Source of the DNA: Henricia sp. BOLD:AAB3569
Lineage: Eukaryota; Echinodermata; Asteroidea; Spinulosida; Echinasteridae
Assembly: GCA_037783545.1 (NCBI GenBank)
Contig: JBBELK010000108.1
Coordinates: 1,054,001 to 1,118,000, forward strand
Length of the DNA stretch: 64,000 nt
Direction: 5' to 3'
The position numbers and the translations under genes were made by a program. Positions within the stretch are counted from its first letter, which is position 1, and each line of letters starts with the position of its first letter. Below the pieces are notes generated by a model. The model had not been told where the DNA came from. It made no database searches and saw only the letters and a list, made by a program, of their open reading frames with translations. This document shows positions 9,958 to 21,485 of this stretch, piece by piece.

Positions 9958-11360
9958 CGTTGCGCCCGAACTGAATGCCCTGTGTAATTTGAGCTGCTAG
10001 TTCCTATAGCACTACGTGAACGAGACACAACGTGCGAGACAGACATGGTGTTTTCTATATATCGAGACTATAACCATAAGTTTTGGGGCAAATTTCGTCT
10101 TCAAAACCATACCGCTGCTGGACAATCACAGCCAAACGGTACACATTTTAAAATCGTTGTCAGCTTGTGCCCAATTTAAAAAAATAAATATATTGCTTCA
10201 TTTTTGGCGCTTTTTATCGGCCCAAATACCCAACGTCAGACAGAATGCACCATTAAACATTGCGTACTTGCTATGTGCATTATTACACATTTTCAAACAT
10301 TAAAAAGGTATTACACAACACTGACATGTGTGACTTTTAAAGTGAATGATAGCCTATATGATGTCATATTTTTGATGCATAGAAATTGAAATTGTTTGTG
10401 TGAGTCTCGAGCCATGGTCGACCGATCACTGACCCTCTTTTATAGCCTTCAATGTACCATATTTAATTACTGTACACGTTGTTTCTCATAGATATACATT
10501 AGCAGTTTCAAACCAATGTGATAACCTCCGATGTCTGTGAATGTTATTTCATCTGGAGCAGGCCAAGTTATCTATAACTCCCAAATCCATCTGCTTGTGA
10601 AATAACAGCAAAAGTCAATGTATATGTCTTTAATTTCAATACAAGTAACAGTACTGATCATCTCACGACAACTATGAAAAGAAAGCCAGTCAATGTTTGG
10701 ACTAGATTCCAAGTATATTACTACACCAGAGAAACCTGTTCAATGAAATCATAATTTGGAACCGCGATTTGGTTTTTGGTACATTCAATCCATGTTCGAA
10801 TACCTGCAGTAATTTATCCAATCGAGGAGCGTAAAATGTAATTTTCACCACATTTTCCCGCGGTGTGATATATATAGCCGGAATAATCTTTTCTGCTGTC
10901 AATTTGATCTAGACAGTTGTCTGATATAATATTAGCGAACAACCATCAATGGAGATTTTTTATTAATGTTTGTCACTTCTCATCAATTCACGCCCCGTTT
11001 ACCACGCCACATATTGCCCCGCGCCGCTCGGGGACAAATAACGGTAAAGCAGCGCGCCAAAAAAGTCTTGTTTAGAAGAACTGCAATGAGGACATTATCT
11101 CCGTCTTGGGAAAAATATGAGTTGGACCTACGATTTGGCATATATTTTCCCAGCAGAAATAACAAGAAAAGAAGAAAGGATTAGCCTTAACCACTGATGT
11201 TTTCACATTTTTGGACCTCGATGAAGACATTTTTTCCCCGATGATGTCGACATTTATTCGATTATGAAGACATTTCCTCAATTGTACTATACAGCGAAAC
11301 TGTCTTTTACAGTGCACACTTTTTAAAGAAAATGATCACAGTTTAACAACAAATCTAAGC
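9958..11360. other. Unassigned
   Basis: No repeat of this window and no gene signal was seen in this 1.4 kb. It includes a CpG-richer pocket at 10985-11060. Confidence 0.25.
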
Positions 11361-11583
11361 GGGTGGTCGGGTTAGCGTAGTCATTTGCCCGCTTTTCAAC
11401 TCTGGCGTGTAGGGTTCGATTCACGTCCCGGGTTCGATTTGGTGCAAGTATATGGTCCCTATATACTTGTCCGCGTGAGTTTCCCTCAGGAGATTTCTCT
11501 GATGGTCTTCCTCCCACTGATGGTCTTCACTCCCAACTGCATCTCCTTCTGTTTTCTTCGTCATCACACGTTGACAATACAGT
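11361..11583 (+). mobile_element. tRNA-derived SINE, copy 1
   Basis: The head has a box A-like GTTAGCGTAGTCATTTGCCC and a box B GGGTTCGATTC. The body runs GTCCGCGTGAGTTTCCCTC, AGGAGATTTCT, CCTCCCACT, AACTGCATCTC. The same head and body occur at 15169-15350, and the head alone at 54996-55076 (minus). A second GGGTTCGATT directly follows the first box B, suggesting a small internal duplication. Confidence 0.7.
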
Positions 11584-12256
11584 GAGGTTAAAGCTAATTC
11601 CGTATGTAGTTGGCAAGGGCCTAAGTTGCCGAAGATTTAACAACCACCGATTTATACGCTATTAGGGCCTATTTTCATGCTATTCTCGCCGCCATTTTTC
11701 ACAACTTACATTGGTTTCTTTTGTTTTATTCAAAAGGCTATTGGTATAACCAACCATGCAACCAAACCCAGGGTCTGTTTTCAAATTGACCCACGTATAC
11801 AATATGACCACAGTACAAATTTCGCAAAATAAAGCATTTGAACGCAGCTATATGTTCAATGTACAAGGCACACGCGGCTCATCGCACTTTCGGTTGCAAC
11901 CACTTGGTTTATTTATTCAAAAGGCGTCAAATCAAACTTCAGCCGTTTTAATTCTGGATTGCCGCGCTTTACATATACAAAATACTTGTATCCTGATTCT
12001 CGAGCTGTCAGTGCTGTGGTAAATCCGCTGTTATAAGAAGCGAAAATAATTACTGTATCTGACGCGCCACATCCTCTGGCGAGGACTACTTGATGTGAAG
12101 CGGATGATTACACCTGATGTAATGCGTGGGTGATTATGCTCGTTATCTCAGACGAGGTTGGTTCAATTATCTCATTATAATGGCTCCATCTGTTTTACCT
12201 TTCATCCATTGTCTCTTATTTCATTGTTTTCTTATTATAGAGGAAGGGAATGTATA
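11584..12256. other. Unassigned
   Basis: The 88-codon frame at 11756-12022 has no recognisable domain or splice context. Nothing else was noted. Confidence 0.25.
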
Positions 12257-12448
12257 TATAGTTCCGACCTGTCAATCAAGTTGAACCCAGAGGTCATAGT
12301 GCATTTGTTCATAAACCAAGATACGTGCTTGTAAGCGGTGCTCGGCCGTACAGTTTGCATGCGGCAATCCGAGTGAATTTTGTTTATTTCAATGTCGGGC
12401 GATTCGCTGTTTAAAATTGTATGAATAGGCCTATATGACATACCTGTA

Positions 12449-12768
12449 CAGGCCCGTAACCAGCGAGTTTTGCGGGGGGATCGAATAGTGCCGTCAGGCA
12501 CTAGTTTTGAAACAGTAAAATGCCGGCTATACATAACATTGCATACATAACGAAGAATGCATGGATAAGTAGATGACCCCTTTTCAGATATGATCACTGT
12601 GTGATATACAACAACATAAATGATAATACAATATAAACAACTGGCTATATTGTGCGACAAAAAATTGAATTATTCGAATTATTGAATTTTTATTTTGTAG
12701 AGCGGAACTCCCTGTTCCGCGGGGGGGATCGTCCGATCCATCAGACCCACCCCCTGGTTACGGGCCTG
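12449..12768. mobile_element. MITE with CAGGCCCGTAACCAG ends and 5-bp duplication
   Basis: Perfect 15-bp terminal inverted repeats, CAGGCCCGTAACCAG and CTGGTTACGGGCCTG, are followed by G-rich subtermini. It is flanked on both sides by CTGTA (12444-12448 and 12769-12773), a 5-bp target duplication. It interrupts the Tc1-like relic, so it is the younger insertion. Non-coding. Confidence 0.8.
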
Positions 12769-12852
12769 CTGTATTATACTGATCCTTTAGTCAGTGTGTG
12801 CGAACATGTGCTTTCCTCATTATTTCGTGCGTTATGTTTCGCCATCTTTGCG

Positions 12853-13014
12853 ATGGCTTGTGAGGCAGGATTAATTGGGCAATCTCGGTTAACGAAAGGT
12901 GAGAGAGAACGAGCTTTGGGTATGTGCATGCTGGCAGGAACATCGCACAGCGAGGTTGCGAGAACATTTAATGTGATATTATCGATGCATTCCAAACCCG
13001 TTTTGCGTTTTTAA
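12853..13014 (+). pseudogene. Tc1-like transposase, N-terminal helix-turn-helix fragment
   Basis: From the ATG at 12853 the frame encodes 53 residues. Residues about 12-41 (SRLTKGERERALGMCML, then AGTSHSEVARTFNV) resemble the first helix-turn-helix of Tc1/IS630-type transposases, which binds the terminal inverted repeat. Full-length proteins of this group are about 340 residues with a DD34E catalytic triad. Here homology stops after about residue 41, the remaining 12 residues are unrelated, and a stop follows. It is therefore a truncated relic with no catalytic domain. The same ATG region (GCGATGGCTTGTGAG) survives in the deleted copy at 59825-59839, where the frame is lost at once. The identification rests on motif memory, not on a search. 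Confidence 0.6.
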
Positions 13015-13300
13015 AGTGTGTGTTTTGCACCTCAATAAATTAGATTGTGTGCATTCCTACAGTCCTATAACACCTGCATACCCTTTGACTCCCACATAGA
13101 ATTTTCCGCTTGTAAACAAACCATGACGCCGTTATGTTTCAGTTCTATTCTGTGCGAGTGGCTGCAGAAGCCATCAGGAAAAGCAAATTGGAGATTTTAG
13201 AAAAGCTCAGAAAGCGTTTTCGGGGAGCAAACAATAGGCGGGAGTTTCACATGCCATACTTTCGGATTGTCGCAACTCGCAACAGGTCGTAACCACTTCC

Positions 13301-13368
13301 AACGACTTCTAACTCGTAACGACTTCCAACTCGTAACGACTTCCAACTCGTAACGACTTCCAACTCCA
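13301..13368 (+). repeat. 17-bp tandem repeat, four units
   Basis: Four units of AACGACTTCCAACTCGT (the first with one substitution, the last with a changed end) lie inside a wider patch of CAACTCG and GGTCGTAAC words (13265-13385). Confidence 0.85.
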
Positions 13369-13439
13369 TCGCAACAGGTCGCAGTAAATTGCCGCCAAAA
13401 TTGTGTATCTGTGCGAGTCCATTTAGGCCGTTGCCCAAT

Positions 13440-14090
13440 GCCCATTATGCAACCCTTTTTTCACGATTTAACACGATTTACCACGAATTCTTCACGATTT
13501 GGAAATGTTGTGAATGTTGGGAAAATCATTTTTTTGCGATTTATTGCGACTTCTGACTTCTTAAGATATTGGAGTTATACACTATGAATTATCGATTTTT
13601 ATTAACAACACGTGACGTTTTGAGCGGGTCTGCTAAAGTCGTGACAAGAAACAAGTCGTGAGTAATCGTGAGGATTTAGTAAAAGGCGTGAGGATTTCGC
13701 GGAATGTCCGTGAGGATTCCGCGAGAAGTCGTGAGTACTTCGCGAGAAGTCGCAAAGGCCACGATTTTCACAACACCGTGCGGCCTTCGAATTTCCACGA
13801 ATTTCAGCAGTACGGCCCTGATAATGGCAAAATGGTGTATCTTCTATTGTTCTCTATTCAAGATACACCAGTTTGCCATATCACGGCCGAGTAGGCCCTA
13901 TACATCGTGCGACTTCACTCACAACTACTCACGATATCTCACAACATCGGAATCTAAAACAACTGACCGAAATCAACCAAGTTTTCACAAATTACCACGA
14001 CTTCTCACGATTAACCCTTGCAGACCATGCGACTTTTCATGTCGTGAACGAAATGTTCATCGTGCGAAATTCTTAGGTGTCGTATTTAAA
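13440..14090. repeat. CACGATTT / TCGTGAG word array with central hairpin
   Basis: CACGATTT and CACGAATT words lie on the left. AATCGTGAG, CGTGAGGATT and GTCGTGAG words lie in the middle, and CTCACGAT words on the right, so orientations alternate as in a foldback. At 13813-13889 an inverted repeat pairs CGGCC, ATGGCAAA and TGGTGTATCTT with its downstream complement. No defined TIR ends were found. The 134-codon frame at 13704-14108 is explained by the array. Confidence 0.6.
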
Positions 14091-14401
14091 CATTTTCATA
14101 ATGCGTAAGCTGTAACCTTTAGATTTATCTAATAAAAATACAAATTTCTATAAACAATATATCGGACGAAAACTAACTTATAGTCTATGCCTTTTCTAAT
14201 GGAAAATTCGTTTGATGGACAAAGTGCCTCTTCTCCATTTCTGGATCGATCTTCCAAATGGCTTTGGAGGTAACAAAATACTTTATACATTACGGCAAAA
14301 CAATACAGTTCTGGCTAAAATGTAAATGTCTCCAGCCTGCTATTCGAGTAACGCGATACCCAAGGTAGTGTGCACACAGGTCGGTTCAGTGACCTTCTTA
14401 A

Positions 14402-15030
14402 AGGGACACACCGGTTTACATTATGTAGCGATCTAGCATCCTTGACAATAATTGTTCGATGGTCGTTGTGAAAAGAAGAAAAAAAATCAAAACGTCACGT
14501 AATTAACAAGAAATGTTTTAAATTAACAAAAGAGACAAATGTTGGGCTATATACGCTTTACCAGCCGTCGCGATGTATTATGTATCATGTGTTTGTAAAT
14601 AAAGGTGGCGTTCGATATGGGTCGACACGTGTTTAACCTCGTTTCCTTGTTTTTACTGACTCATCACACCTTGCATGATCCCTCAGGTCAGCGCTGACTC
14701 GAGGAAGCACCTCGAACGCAAATTGTTGGTATCTTTAGCGCCCTTAATAGGCCTATGATGTTCGGCCTTTTCTTCGGATATTATTCATCGCCGCGAAGCG
14801 AAGACGCGAAAATCTGAGAGATTCTCTCGTCCATATCAACACCAAGAAACTCTTCTTATGAATCTGGTTTGAATAAATCACATGACCTTGATTTTAAAAA
14901 AAAATGCTAAAAAACAGCCAAATTGGTGGTTTCGTTTCAGGTTCTCTTCAGTCTATTTCGGAAAGACTTTCAGAATCATGTGTGCGTCTATTTCAAGCCC
15001 AAAATAGCCCAACAAAGCCGGTATGTCTCT
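14402..15030 (+). mobile_element. TTAA-flanked MITE, AGGGACACACCGG ends, copy 1
   Basis: TTAA at 14398-14401 and 15031-15034 flank termini AGGGACACACCGGTTTAC and, inverted, AGAGACATACCGGCTTTG. A 770-bp copy lies inverted at 33170-33939, also between TTAAs. It shares long stretches such as GGTGGCGTTCGATATGG, the TTGCATGATCCCTCAGG block and GCACCTCGAACGC. The TTAA site suggests a piggyBac-type mobiliser (inference). Confidence 0.85.
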
Positions 15031-15168
15031 TTAAAGCGACCCGAGAGCAAGTCTAGTTCAGTACACGTTTTGAATGGCCCTAAAAGTGAGATTAATTATT
15101 ATACATAACACTGTTTGGTGCAGAGATGTTACACGTATACACGCATGGGGGAAATATGGATAGTGGGG

Positions 15169-15350
15169 AGGGCGGTCGGGTTGGGGTAGGGGTTCTTTCC
15201 CTGCCTTTCACCTCTGGCGTCCCGGGTTCGAGTCTGGGGCGTATAATGTGGATTGAGTTTGGAGTCCCTGCTTGACCGCGTGGGTATTCCCTAGGATATT
15301 TCCCTGTTTTTTTTCCTCCCACTTCTAAAACTGCATCTCAGCTTGAGTTG
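15169..15350 (+). mobile_element. tRNA-derived SINE, copy 2
   Basis: The head is AGGGCGGTCGGGTTGGGG with box B GGGTTCGAGTC. The body is GACCGCGTGGGTATTCCC, AGGATATTTCC, CCTCCCACTT, AACTGCATCTC. It matches the copy at 11361-11583 throughout. Confidence 0.75.
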
Positions 15351-15377
15351 ATAATAGAGTAAGAGGTCGAACCAAAC

Positions 15378-16018
15378 AAGCCCGACGCGCTTTCCGACAC
15401 GTCATCCGATACGCTTCCCGACACAAATGACCCCAGTTGTGTCGGGAAGCAGGGGTGTGTCGGGGCAGTGGGTTCAAGATTTAGACGCACTCCACGACAC
15501 AAACACGACATATATAGATGGTGTGGGTGTGTGTGTCGTGGGGTTTCCGACACTTTTGAACCCGTTTAAAAATCGTACGACGCAACCACGTCACCGACAA
15601 AGGCAGCTACGCGCGTTATCACAACTACATCAATTTTGATGGCAGATGACAAAAACGCGCACAGACTCTCGGGTGTGTGGTTATGACGTCAGTTGTGTCG
15701 TACTCTTGGCGTGCTTTTTGTCGCCCACGATACAATGTACGCTTGCGACACACGAGAGTGTGAATCGACCTCCAATCGCGGACGTCCCTTTGTTCCTCTT
15801 TTGTTTGGACATAGTCTATTTTTCCTTACTCTCGTTGGTTTTGTACAGGAGCGAATCGAGGACGTTCGCTTGCCAATCTTTGTTAGACCTCCCTAAAACG
15901 TCCACGATTGTTTGGGAGAACAAGCGCACGAGACAGATGGTCCACGATGTGTCGGCGCGTGTCGTGGACCATCTATGTCGTATTTGTGTCGCAAGCGTGT
16001 CGTGGGCGTGTCGGGCTT
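15378..16018. mobile_element. Foldback element, AAGCCCGAC ends, CACGACAC words
   Basis: Begins AAGCCCGACGCGC and ends GCGTGTCGGGCTT. The interior is filled with CCGACAC, CACGACACAAA and their complements, with left-to-right reversal of orientation. A 12-bp-arm hairpin (GATGGTCCACGA) sits at 15936-15973. A large 124-codon frame inside (15646-16020) is not coding in my reading because it runs through the array. Confidence 0.65.
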
Positions 16019-17364
16019 AGTGGGCTCGGCCCCTTAATGTAAGGCTAATACCGAACAGTTGACGGCATAAAGGGCCCTATTGCCGAAGATGCCATACAAT
16101 TTACAGTTTCGACCTGTCTGAGATTCCTGACCAAATAGTATTTTTTTTCTTCAAATTCCAACCGTCAGTAATTTTATTTTTGTATATATGCAAATTTAAA
16201 GTGCGCCATAAAAAAGTACACGTTTTAAACGTGTACACGTTAAGTGTACACGTTAAAACTACACGTTAAAAAAAAACGCTGCAAAATGCTGCCTTCAAGG
16301 GGTCCAAATATAGGCATTTTGTCATAAATATCATTGCTTTGCTCAATCGCTCAAAATGACCCTTTCCGTACTTTTTGAGACTTTATTGTCAGCCCTTAGG
16401 GATTGGTTGCTACTTTATTAAGTCTAATTTTTTTTCTCTCAAAATACTAGGCTATTATCGCCCATATTCACACACTTCCTTACTCAATAAAAGAACAGTT
16501 CATCGTTTCCCTTTTGGGAACTTGGGAATTTAAAAGGAAGAGCCTGTAGGTTCTTTCAATTCGGAGGTTTTTAGCAGGAAGTTTTTGGAAACGCCGCTGG
16601 TTGTAGGTCCCTGTTCTCGCCAAATCTTTTCCCGCCAAATCTTCTAGTTTAATAAGCGCACCATTAGCGCGCGTCAGCTCGTCCGAAGCACTCGGGGCGC
16701 AATCTAAAATTAATTATGCACAATAATATAACGTGAGATGTGTGTCGTGCAAGCGTCCTGTGTTTTCAAGAATAGTAAACGTATATTCACAAACGATGTG
16801 CGACCGATTTAGAAGAAATATGTTATTTTCTCAAATAACATGGCCGTGTTATCAGACGACGATGCTCGTTCGTCCAGACTCTCAGTAAACCTTTTTAGTC
16901 TATGCATCAAAGTATGAATTTGACCCGTTTAGCTCATGTATAGGACCTTGTTTCTTGAGTATATTTCCTCTTTAATGCCTTTCTGAAGACACCACATTAC
17001 TGAAACCGTGTCAAAATTATCTGGCTATACGTCTTGAATACGAGTCTATGGGAAGTGAGCAAGTCGATACGTATAACGTCTAACATTGACTTGTCTGCTG
17101 CCACCAAACGTCTCATAGGGTACCTTGCATGGATAACGTCAAGACTGAACACGCCGTAAAAGTACATTGTATATTATATCAATCTGTGGTGACCTGACCC
17201 ACACCCTCTCGAGCCCGAGCGCCAAACTGCAAAACATGACAGCATACATGAAGCCCACGCAAACAGATTTTACAAGTACCAATATGTTACAAAACAGCGC
17301 TGTATGTACATGTGCTAGTACCTAGGAATTTAAGCAACCTGGCAATTGCAAGTGTTCGTCTCTT
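16019..17364. other. Unassigned, with a small ACGTGTACACGT cluster
   Basis: At 16213-16275, overlapping GTACACGTTAAA words form a short palindromic cluster. The only other motif is an isolated E2F-like site (listed separately). No exon evidence. Confidence 0.3.
16628..16639 (+). promoter_or_regulatory. E2F-type site TTTCCCGCCAAA
   Basis: A full match to the E2F consensus half-site, in a CpG-containing pocket followed by AGCGCGCGTCAG (16657-16676). No gene start is evident next to it, so function is uncertain. Confidence 0.35.
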
Positions 17365-17529
17365 TTAAAGTTAGAATACATCATTGGTAATCTCGAAAAT
17401 CAGAAATTTTCACAGATTTACACATAACTTACACAATATAAACTTCCCCTGAAATAGTTTTGTCTAAAGTGCTATCGTTTTTGAGAAATTCGTCTTAGCA
17501 TAAGACGAAAATTCACTTCGCCCCAAGAA
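17365..17529 (+). mobile_element. CACTTCGCCC MITE, truncated copy E
   Basis: The left TTAA and terminal AGTTAGAATACATCATTGG are present, followed by TTACACAATATAAAC and the hairpin CGTCTTAGCATAAGACG. The copy stops after one CACTTCGCCCC word. Confidence 0.75.
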
Positions 17530-17822
17530 GGCACCAATCTTTTTGACATACTCATCAGTGGGCTATTTGCTTTATATGTGATTTTATTTACAGATTTCTT
17601 TGAAAAATTGTGTTTTAAAAAGTGACATAAAATTTTAAACTACCGCCATGTAGCAGGGTGCTTGTCATTAACTGTCAGTTTTCCCGTTATTCATGAAACG
17701 TCTTGTGTGTTGGGTTTCACCAACATATTTCATTCTGGAATGGTTGTTATGTGTCCTACGCGTAACGCTTGTTGCATCAACTGAAGGGTGTCCCACGCGT
17801 AACACTAATTTATCTGATTTGT

Positions 17823-18243
17823 CACTTTGATATCCAGTTATTGAAACAAACAACGGCAGTGCTTGAAAGTACTTCACAAAAGGTGTGGTGTACGCTGGTT
17901 CGAACTCTGTGGAGATATGGTTATTTTAGGGCACTTGAAATTTAGAAACTCATGGTTGGCAGATATTTCGTATTTATTATGAAACGCCCCACATACTATG
18001 TTCTTTCGTTTCGTTGGTCCAGATAACCCCACTTTGATATCCAGTTATTGGAACAAACAACGGCAATGCCTGAAAGTACTTATAACATTGCCACTGCTCA
18101 AAAGGTGTGCTGTACACTGATTCAAAATCTGCAGAGATATGGTTATTTTAGGTCACTTGAAATTTTGAAACTCATGGTTGGCAGATACATGTATTTCGTA
18201 TTACATACTATATGATCTTTCGATTCGTTGGTCCAGATAACCC
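17823..18243 (+). repeat. Tandem duplication, ~210-bp units
   Basis: Two units begin ACTTTGATATCCAGTTATTG (17823 and 18030) and end GGTCCAGATAACCCCAC. Units are 207 and 214 bp with scattered differences and a small insertion in unit 2. Non-coding. Confidence 0.85.
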
Positions 18244-18802
18244 CACGATTCTATTATATATAAAAAAAAACACAAACAAAACAAACAAACGAGGAAGAAA
18301 ATCTTAACCTTACCACCCGGTCTAAAAAAACCCCATTCCTTTGAAACCAGATATGCGTCTTCATTATCCCGGCCGTGATGGTCGTTAAGACCAGACGAGA
18401 AGGAAGTGGACGAGTGGAGGAAAAAAATGAAGAAAAAAAAGGTGGGGGAGGCGGCGATGGGTAAAAGAACCACCGTGTGCCATCCACATCCTCCCCGGTT
18501 CGCCTTAGGGCTGGAGACGGTGGCTCATCGGCACGATTCCCAGAGTTTTAATCAATTCAACCAGTAAAATGCCGCCAGGAGATCCCTTTTCTTCGTTTCC
18601 AAAGCTTAACCCTCGCCCGTGTGCTCAGTTGAGTCCTGTGCCAGAAATACACCCTTTCTAACGACGACTGCGCGGGGCCGCCATGTTTCAATTTTTTTCT
18701 TCAAAATACATTACTTTCTTTTTATTCCATCACAAAGTTCTATGCTTGGTATACTATCAGTCCGCACAAAAAAATGACACTGAAGTTAAGCCTTAATAGA
18801 GT
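18244..18802. other. Unassigned
   Basis: An A-rich run (18262-18293) and a GC pocket around 18480-18690 lie here. There is no supporting gene signal. Confidence 0.25.
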
Positions 18803-18945
18803 ACTAAAGTGGAAACGTCACCCTTTGTGTGTTGGGTCTACACTAAAACCAGTGAACTGTTTCCCTTGGCTTTAACTATGGACGTTTCAGATTACCAGCG
18901 AATGTTTAGGCCCAATTACCATGGCAACTGAAGTCACACTTTAGT
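18803..18945 (+). mobile_element. X-box MITE, copy 2
   Basis: Ends ACTAAAGTG and CACACTTTAGT are inverted. Interior phrases TTGGGTCTACACT and AACCAGTGAAC are as in copy 1. The X-box is ATTACCATGGCAAC (18915-18928), one base off the palindromic ideal. Confidence 0.75.
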
Positions 18946-19540
18946 AGTCTGTTATCACTTGATTATGATAATCAGGCAAAATACTGCAGGTTTTCTTTGT
19001 ACCTCATTAAATTGTGAAAAGTTGGTGCATTTAAAATCCGCAGCATCCGCAAAAACATTATTTTAGCATGATGTTCAACAGTAAAGCATAGGGTGCGGTT
19101 CTAACAATGGTCTCATAATGTGTATTATGAGACCATATTTCAAATTCGATTTTTTGTTGTGTCCAGATACTGCACTCTTCCATTGTAGGCAGAGTACACG
19201 AAAACAAGTTCAGCACAGGGTAATTTCAGACCGGTAAAGGTCCCCATCCTATATCTTGAGAATGGATGTGACCCCCGTTTGCGCTGTTAACCCAAGCCAG
19301 TGATTGCGATCGGATTCAACTCTATGGCGAGAACTTCGCTTTGCAGGAGCACGCTTCGTTATTGATGTGACGAGGTTGCTTTAAAGGTCCACTTGTTTGG
19401 TAATTACCCTCCACAAAAATTCTGAATTATCTTTAAGCTTACTTGTTATCAAGATGGTAATGGTAGTAAGCATCCTGTGAAATTATTTCGTTCCCCCATT
19501 CACGAGAAAAGTGACAAAATTGTGTAAATTTCCAAAGATC
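18946..19540. other. Unassigned
   Basis: A 13-bp inverted pair, ATGGTCTCATAAT with ATTATGAGACCAT (19107-19136), forms a small hairpin. A partial copy of the dispersed ~260-bp repeat begins near the right edge. Confidence 0.3.
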
Positions 19541-19638
19541 GCCTACATTCATGCATAAAAACCGTATTTGGATTTTTCAGGTTTTCCTTCAGTATTACCT
19601 ATGCTATGCGGCTGGAATTTCTACAAGGTAGTTTTCTC
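19541..19638 (+). repeat. Dispersed ~260-bp repeat, partial
   Basis: ATGCATAAAAACCGTATTTG, GGATTTTTCAGGTTTTCC, GGCTGGAATTTCTACAA matches the right half of the family seen best at 24583-24841 and 61394-61690. Confidence 0.6.
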
Positions 19639-19642
19639 GACC

Positions 19643-20395
19643 TACACTCTAAAAAAAATCTGGTTAAATTTCACCAGAGTCTGGTTGAAATTTCACCAGA
19701 TTCCTGGTCCGTATACCACCCACTCTTTCCTGGTTAATTTCACCAGGATTTCCTGGTGAATGTACGTCAACCAAAATCCTGGTAAAAAATACCAGGACAC
19801 ATTGGTGAAATTTCCTGGTTATTTTCTACGACATTCCTGGTTAAAGTTATCATGATTCCCTGGTGAATTTGTTGAGGCCCTCTCACGATCCACTTCCGGC
19901 AATGGCACCAGACTCCTGAGAACCCTGGCGTTTAGACTAGTTGCGAATTTACCATATGCATAGGCTACTATCGCTTCGTCCGTTCCGCAAACAGAGACGC
20001 TAATTGCGTGAACCAGACGTTCTTTGCTGCAGGATATGTCTCAAGATTCAACCTAGGACTCAAGAGTCGCTTCTAGGGAATCAGAACTTACCCAAAAAGA
20101 GCCTTCCAAGAACCCCTCGAATAGTGCTTTCGGCCTGGGGGTAATCACAACTAAGCAGCGTAACAGCCATGGTTAGCACGCCGTAGAAACAGGACTTTCT
20201 ACGTCCCCTACGCGCATGCGTAATTATGCAGATTTATTTCACCAGATTTATGTTGAAGTAATTTACCTAAAACCAGGATGATAATACACATGGTTTGATC
20301 ACAACCAGTATCATGTTGATATGTTTGGTGATAACCAGTATAATGTTAATCTATGGTTCACCAGGAAATTTTCACCAGAGATTTTTTAGAGTGTA
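19643..20395. mobile_element. Foldback MITE, TACACTCTAAAAAA ends, CCTGGT words
   Basis: TACACTCTAAAAAAAATCTGG at the left pairs with ATTTTTTAGAGTGTA at the right. The outer ~150 bp of each side are arrays of CCTGGTNAAATTTCACCAG-type words, inverted between the two sides. The centre (about 19880-20220) is GC-richer and lacks the word. 753 bp, no transposase. The terminal octamer is shared with 23746-24005. Confidence 0.8.
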
Positions 20396-20568
20396 TGCTT
20401 TCAATTACCAGTGGAAATCATGCCGTTTTCAACGGCATGAAAAAGGGGCCCAAATTTGACTACTTTAATTTATGGTTGGTAAACAATTCTTTCGGTTACA
20501 GTCACCTAACTAACTTTGACACACGTTTTAATGGTTAATTACACGTTTTTAGTTTTTATGTTAAAAAA

Positions 20569-20652
20569 AATAAAATTATTTTTCGTCTCAGCATGAGACG
20601 AAAATTCACTTCGCCCCAAAACCATTTCGCCCTGCACCACTTAGCCCTGAAG
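20569..20652 (+). mobile_element. CACTTCGCCC MITE, internal fragment
   Basis: Contains the hairpin CGTCTCAGCATGAGACG (20584-20600) followed by AAAATTCACTTCGCCCC and two further array words. Both ends are missing. Confidence 0.65.
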
Positions 20653-20987
20653 AAAAACGAATGGGAGTTAAAACTGTTTGCCACAATTCCAGCTTGAATT
20701 GTATGTTTTTCCTTTAATTTTCACATAAACACCGCCCTTTAATGGAAAGAACATTTAAAAGGTAAAAAAGGGCAGCTTCCCTTTGAAAATGCCTTGGTCC
20801 TACTTTTAATCTATGTACACAGTACAAATTAAAACTGTCAAAAGCGAACAAAGAACACAAAAAAAAACCCCACATCTACAAAAATATCCACAATTACGTT
20901 TACCATAATTATTACGCCAAAGCAACCGTATACATCTTTCAGTACAGTGAGTGACAATCGTTATTGACAAGTCTTGCAGCCAGTGAA
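20653..20987. other. Unassigned
   Basis: A+T-rich; nothing recognised. Confidence 0.25.
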
Positions 20988-21485
20988 CATTATTGGTATC
21001 TCGAGGAATCGGAAATGTTCACAGATTTACACATAACTTACACAATATAAACACGATGACGGTAGAAAACTTCCCCTCAAATGGTTTTGTCTGAAGTGCT
21101 ATAGTCTTTGAGAAATTAGCAAAACAATTATTGTTCGTCTCGCGAGACGTAAATTCATTTTGACACAAAACCACCTCGCCCTGGACCACTTCGCCCTGAA
21201 GCACTTCACCCAAAGGTAATTTCGCCCCCAAACCACTTCGTCCAAACACTACCTCGCCCAAATGCCACTTCGCCCCAAAACAACTTCGTGCACAGGCCGT
21301 GGTTCGGGGCGAAGTGGTTTTGGGGCGAAGTGACTGTAAACAATTTTTTTGACTGTTTCCTTAAACGTTAGACAATACGGAGCTGATTTTTGCTCAGGTT
21401 GGTTTTAATCATGTATACCTTGAATCACACATGGGGATAAAACTATTCGTAACGGTTTACCAATCATGTTGTATACTACCTTTAA
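20988..21485 (+). mobile_element. CACTTCGCCC MITE, copy C
   Basis: Same orientation as copy B. The left border is eroded (starts ATTATTGGTATCTCGAGG); the right border is intact with TTAA at 21482-21485. It holds the palindrome CGTCTCGCGAGACG and about twelve array words between 21170 and 21340. Confidence 0.75.

Larger units (their letters stand above)
12257..13014 (+). mobile_element. Tc1-like element relic (TAGTTCCGACCTGTCAATC family)
   Basis: The left end TATAGTTCCGACCTGTCAAT and internal blocks (AATGTCGGGCGATTCGCTG, TTTGCGATGGCTTGTGAG, GGGCAATCTCGG) match the compact element at 59451-59894. That compact copy has clear TIRs. This copy keeps the first part of a transposase frame (12853 on), and its right end is not identifiable. 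A 320-bp MITE (12449-12768) is nested within it. Confidence 0.65.

Noticed and set aside
15646-16020. 124-codon open frame, plus strand
   Set aside because: It lies wholly in the CACGAC word-array foldback element; no domain, start context or splice signal.
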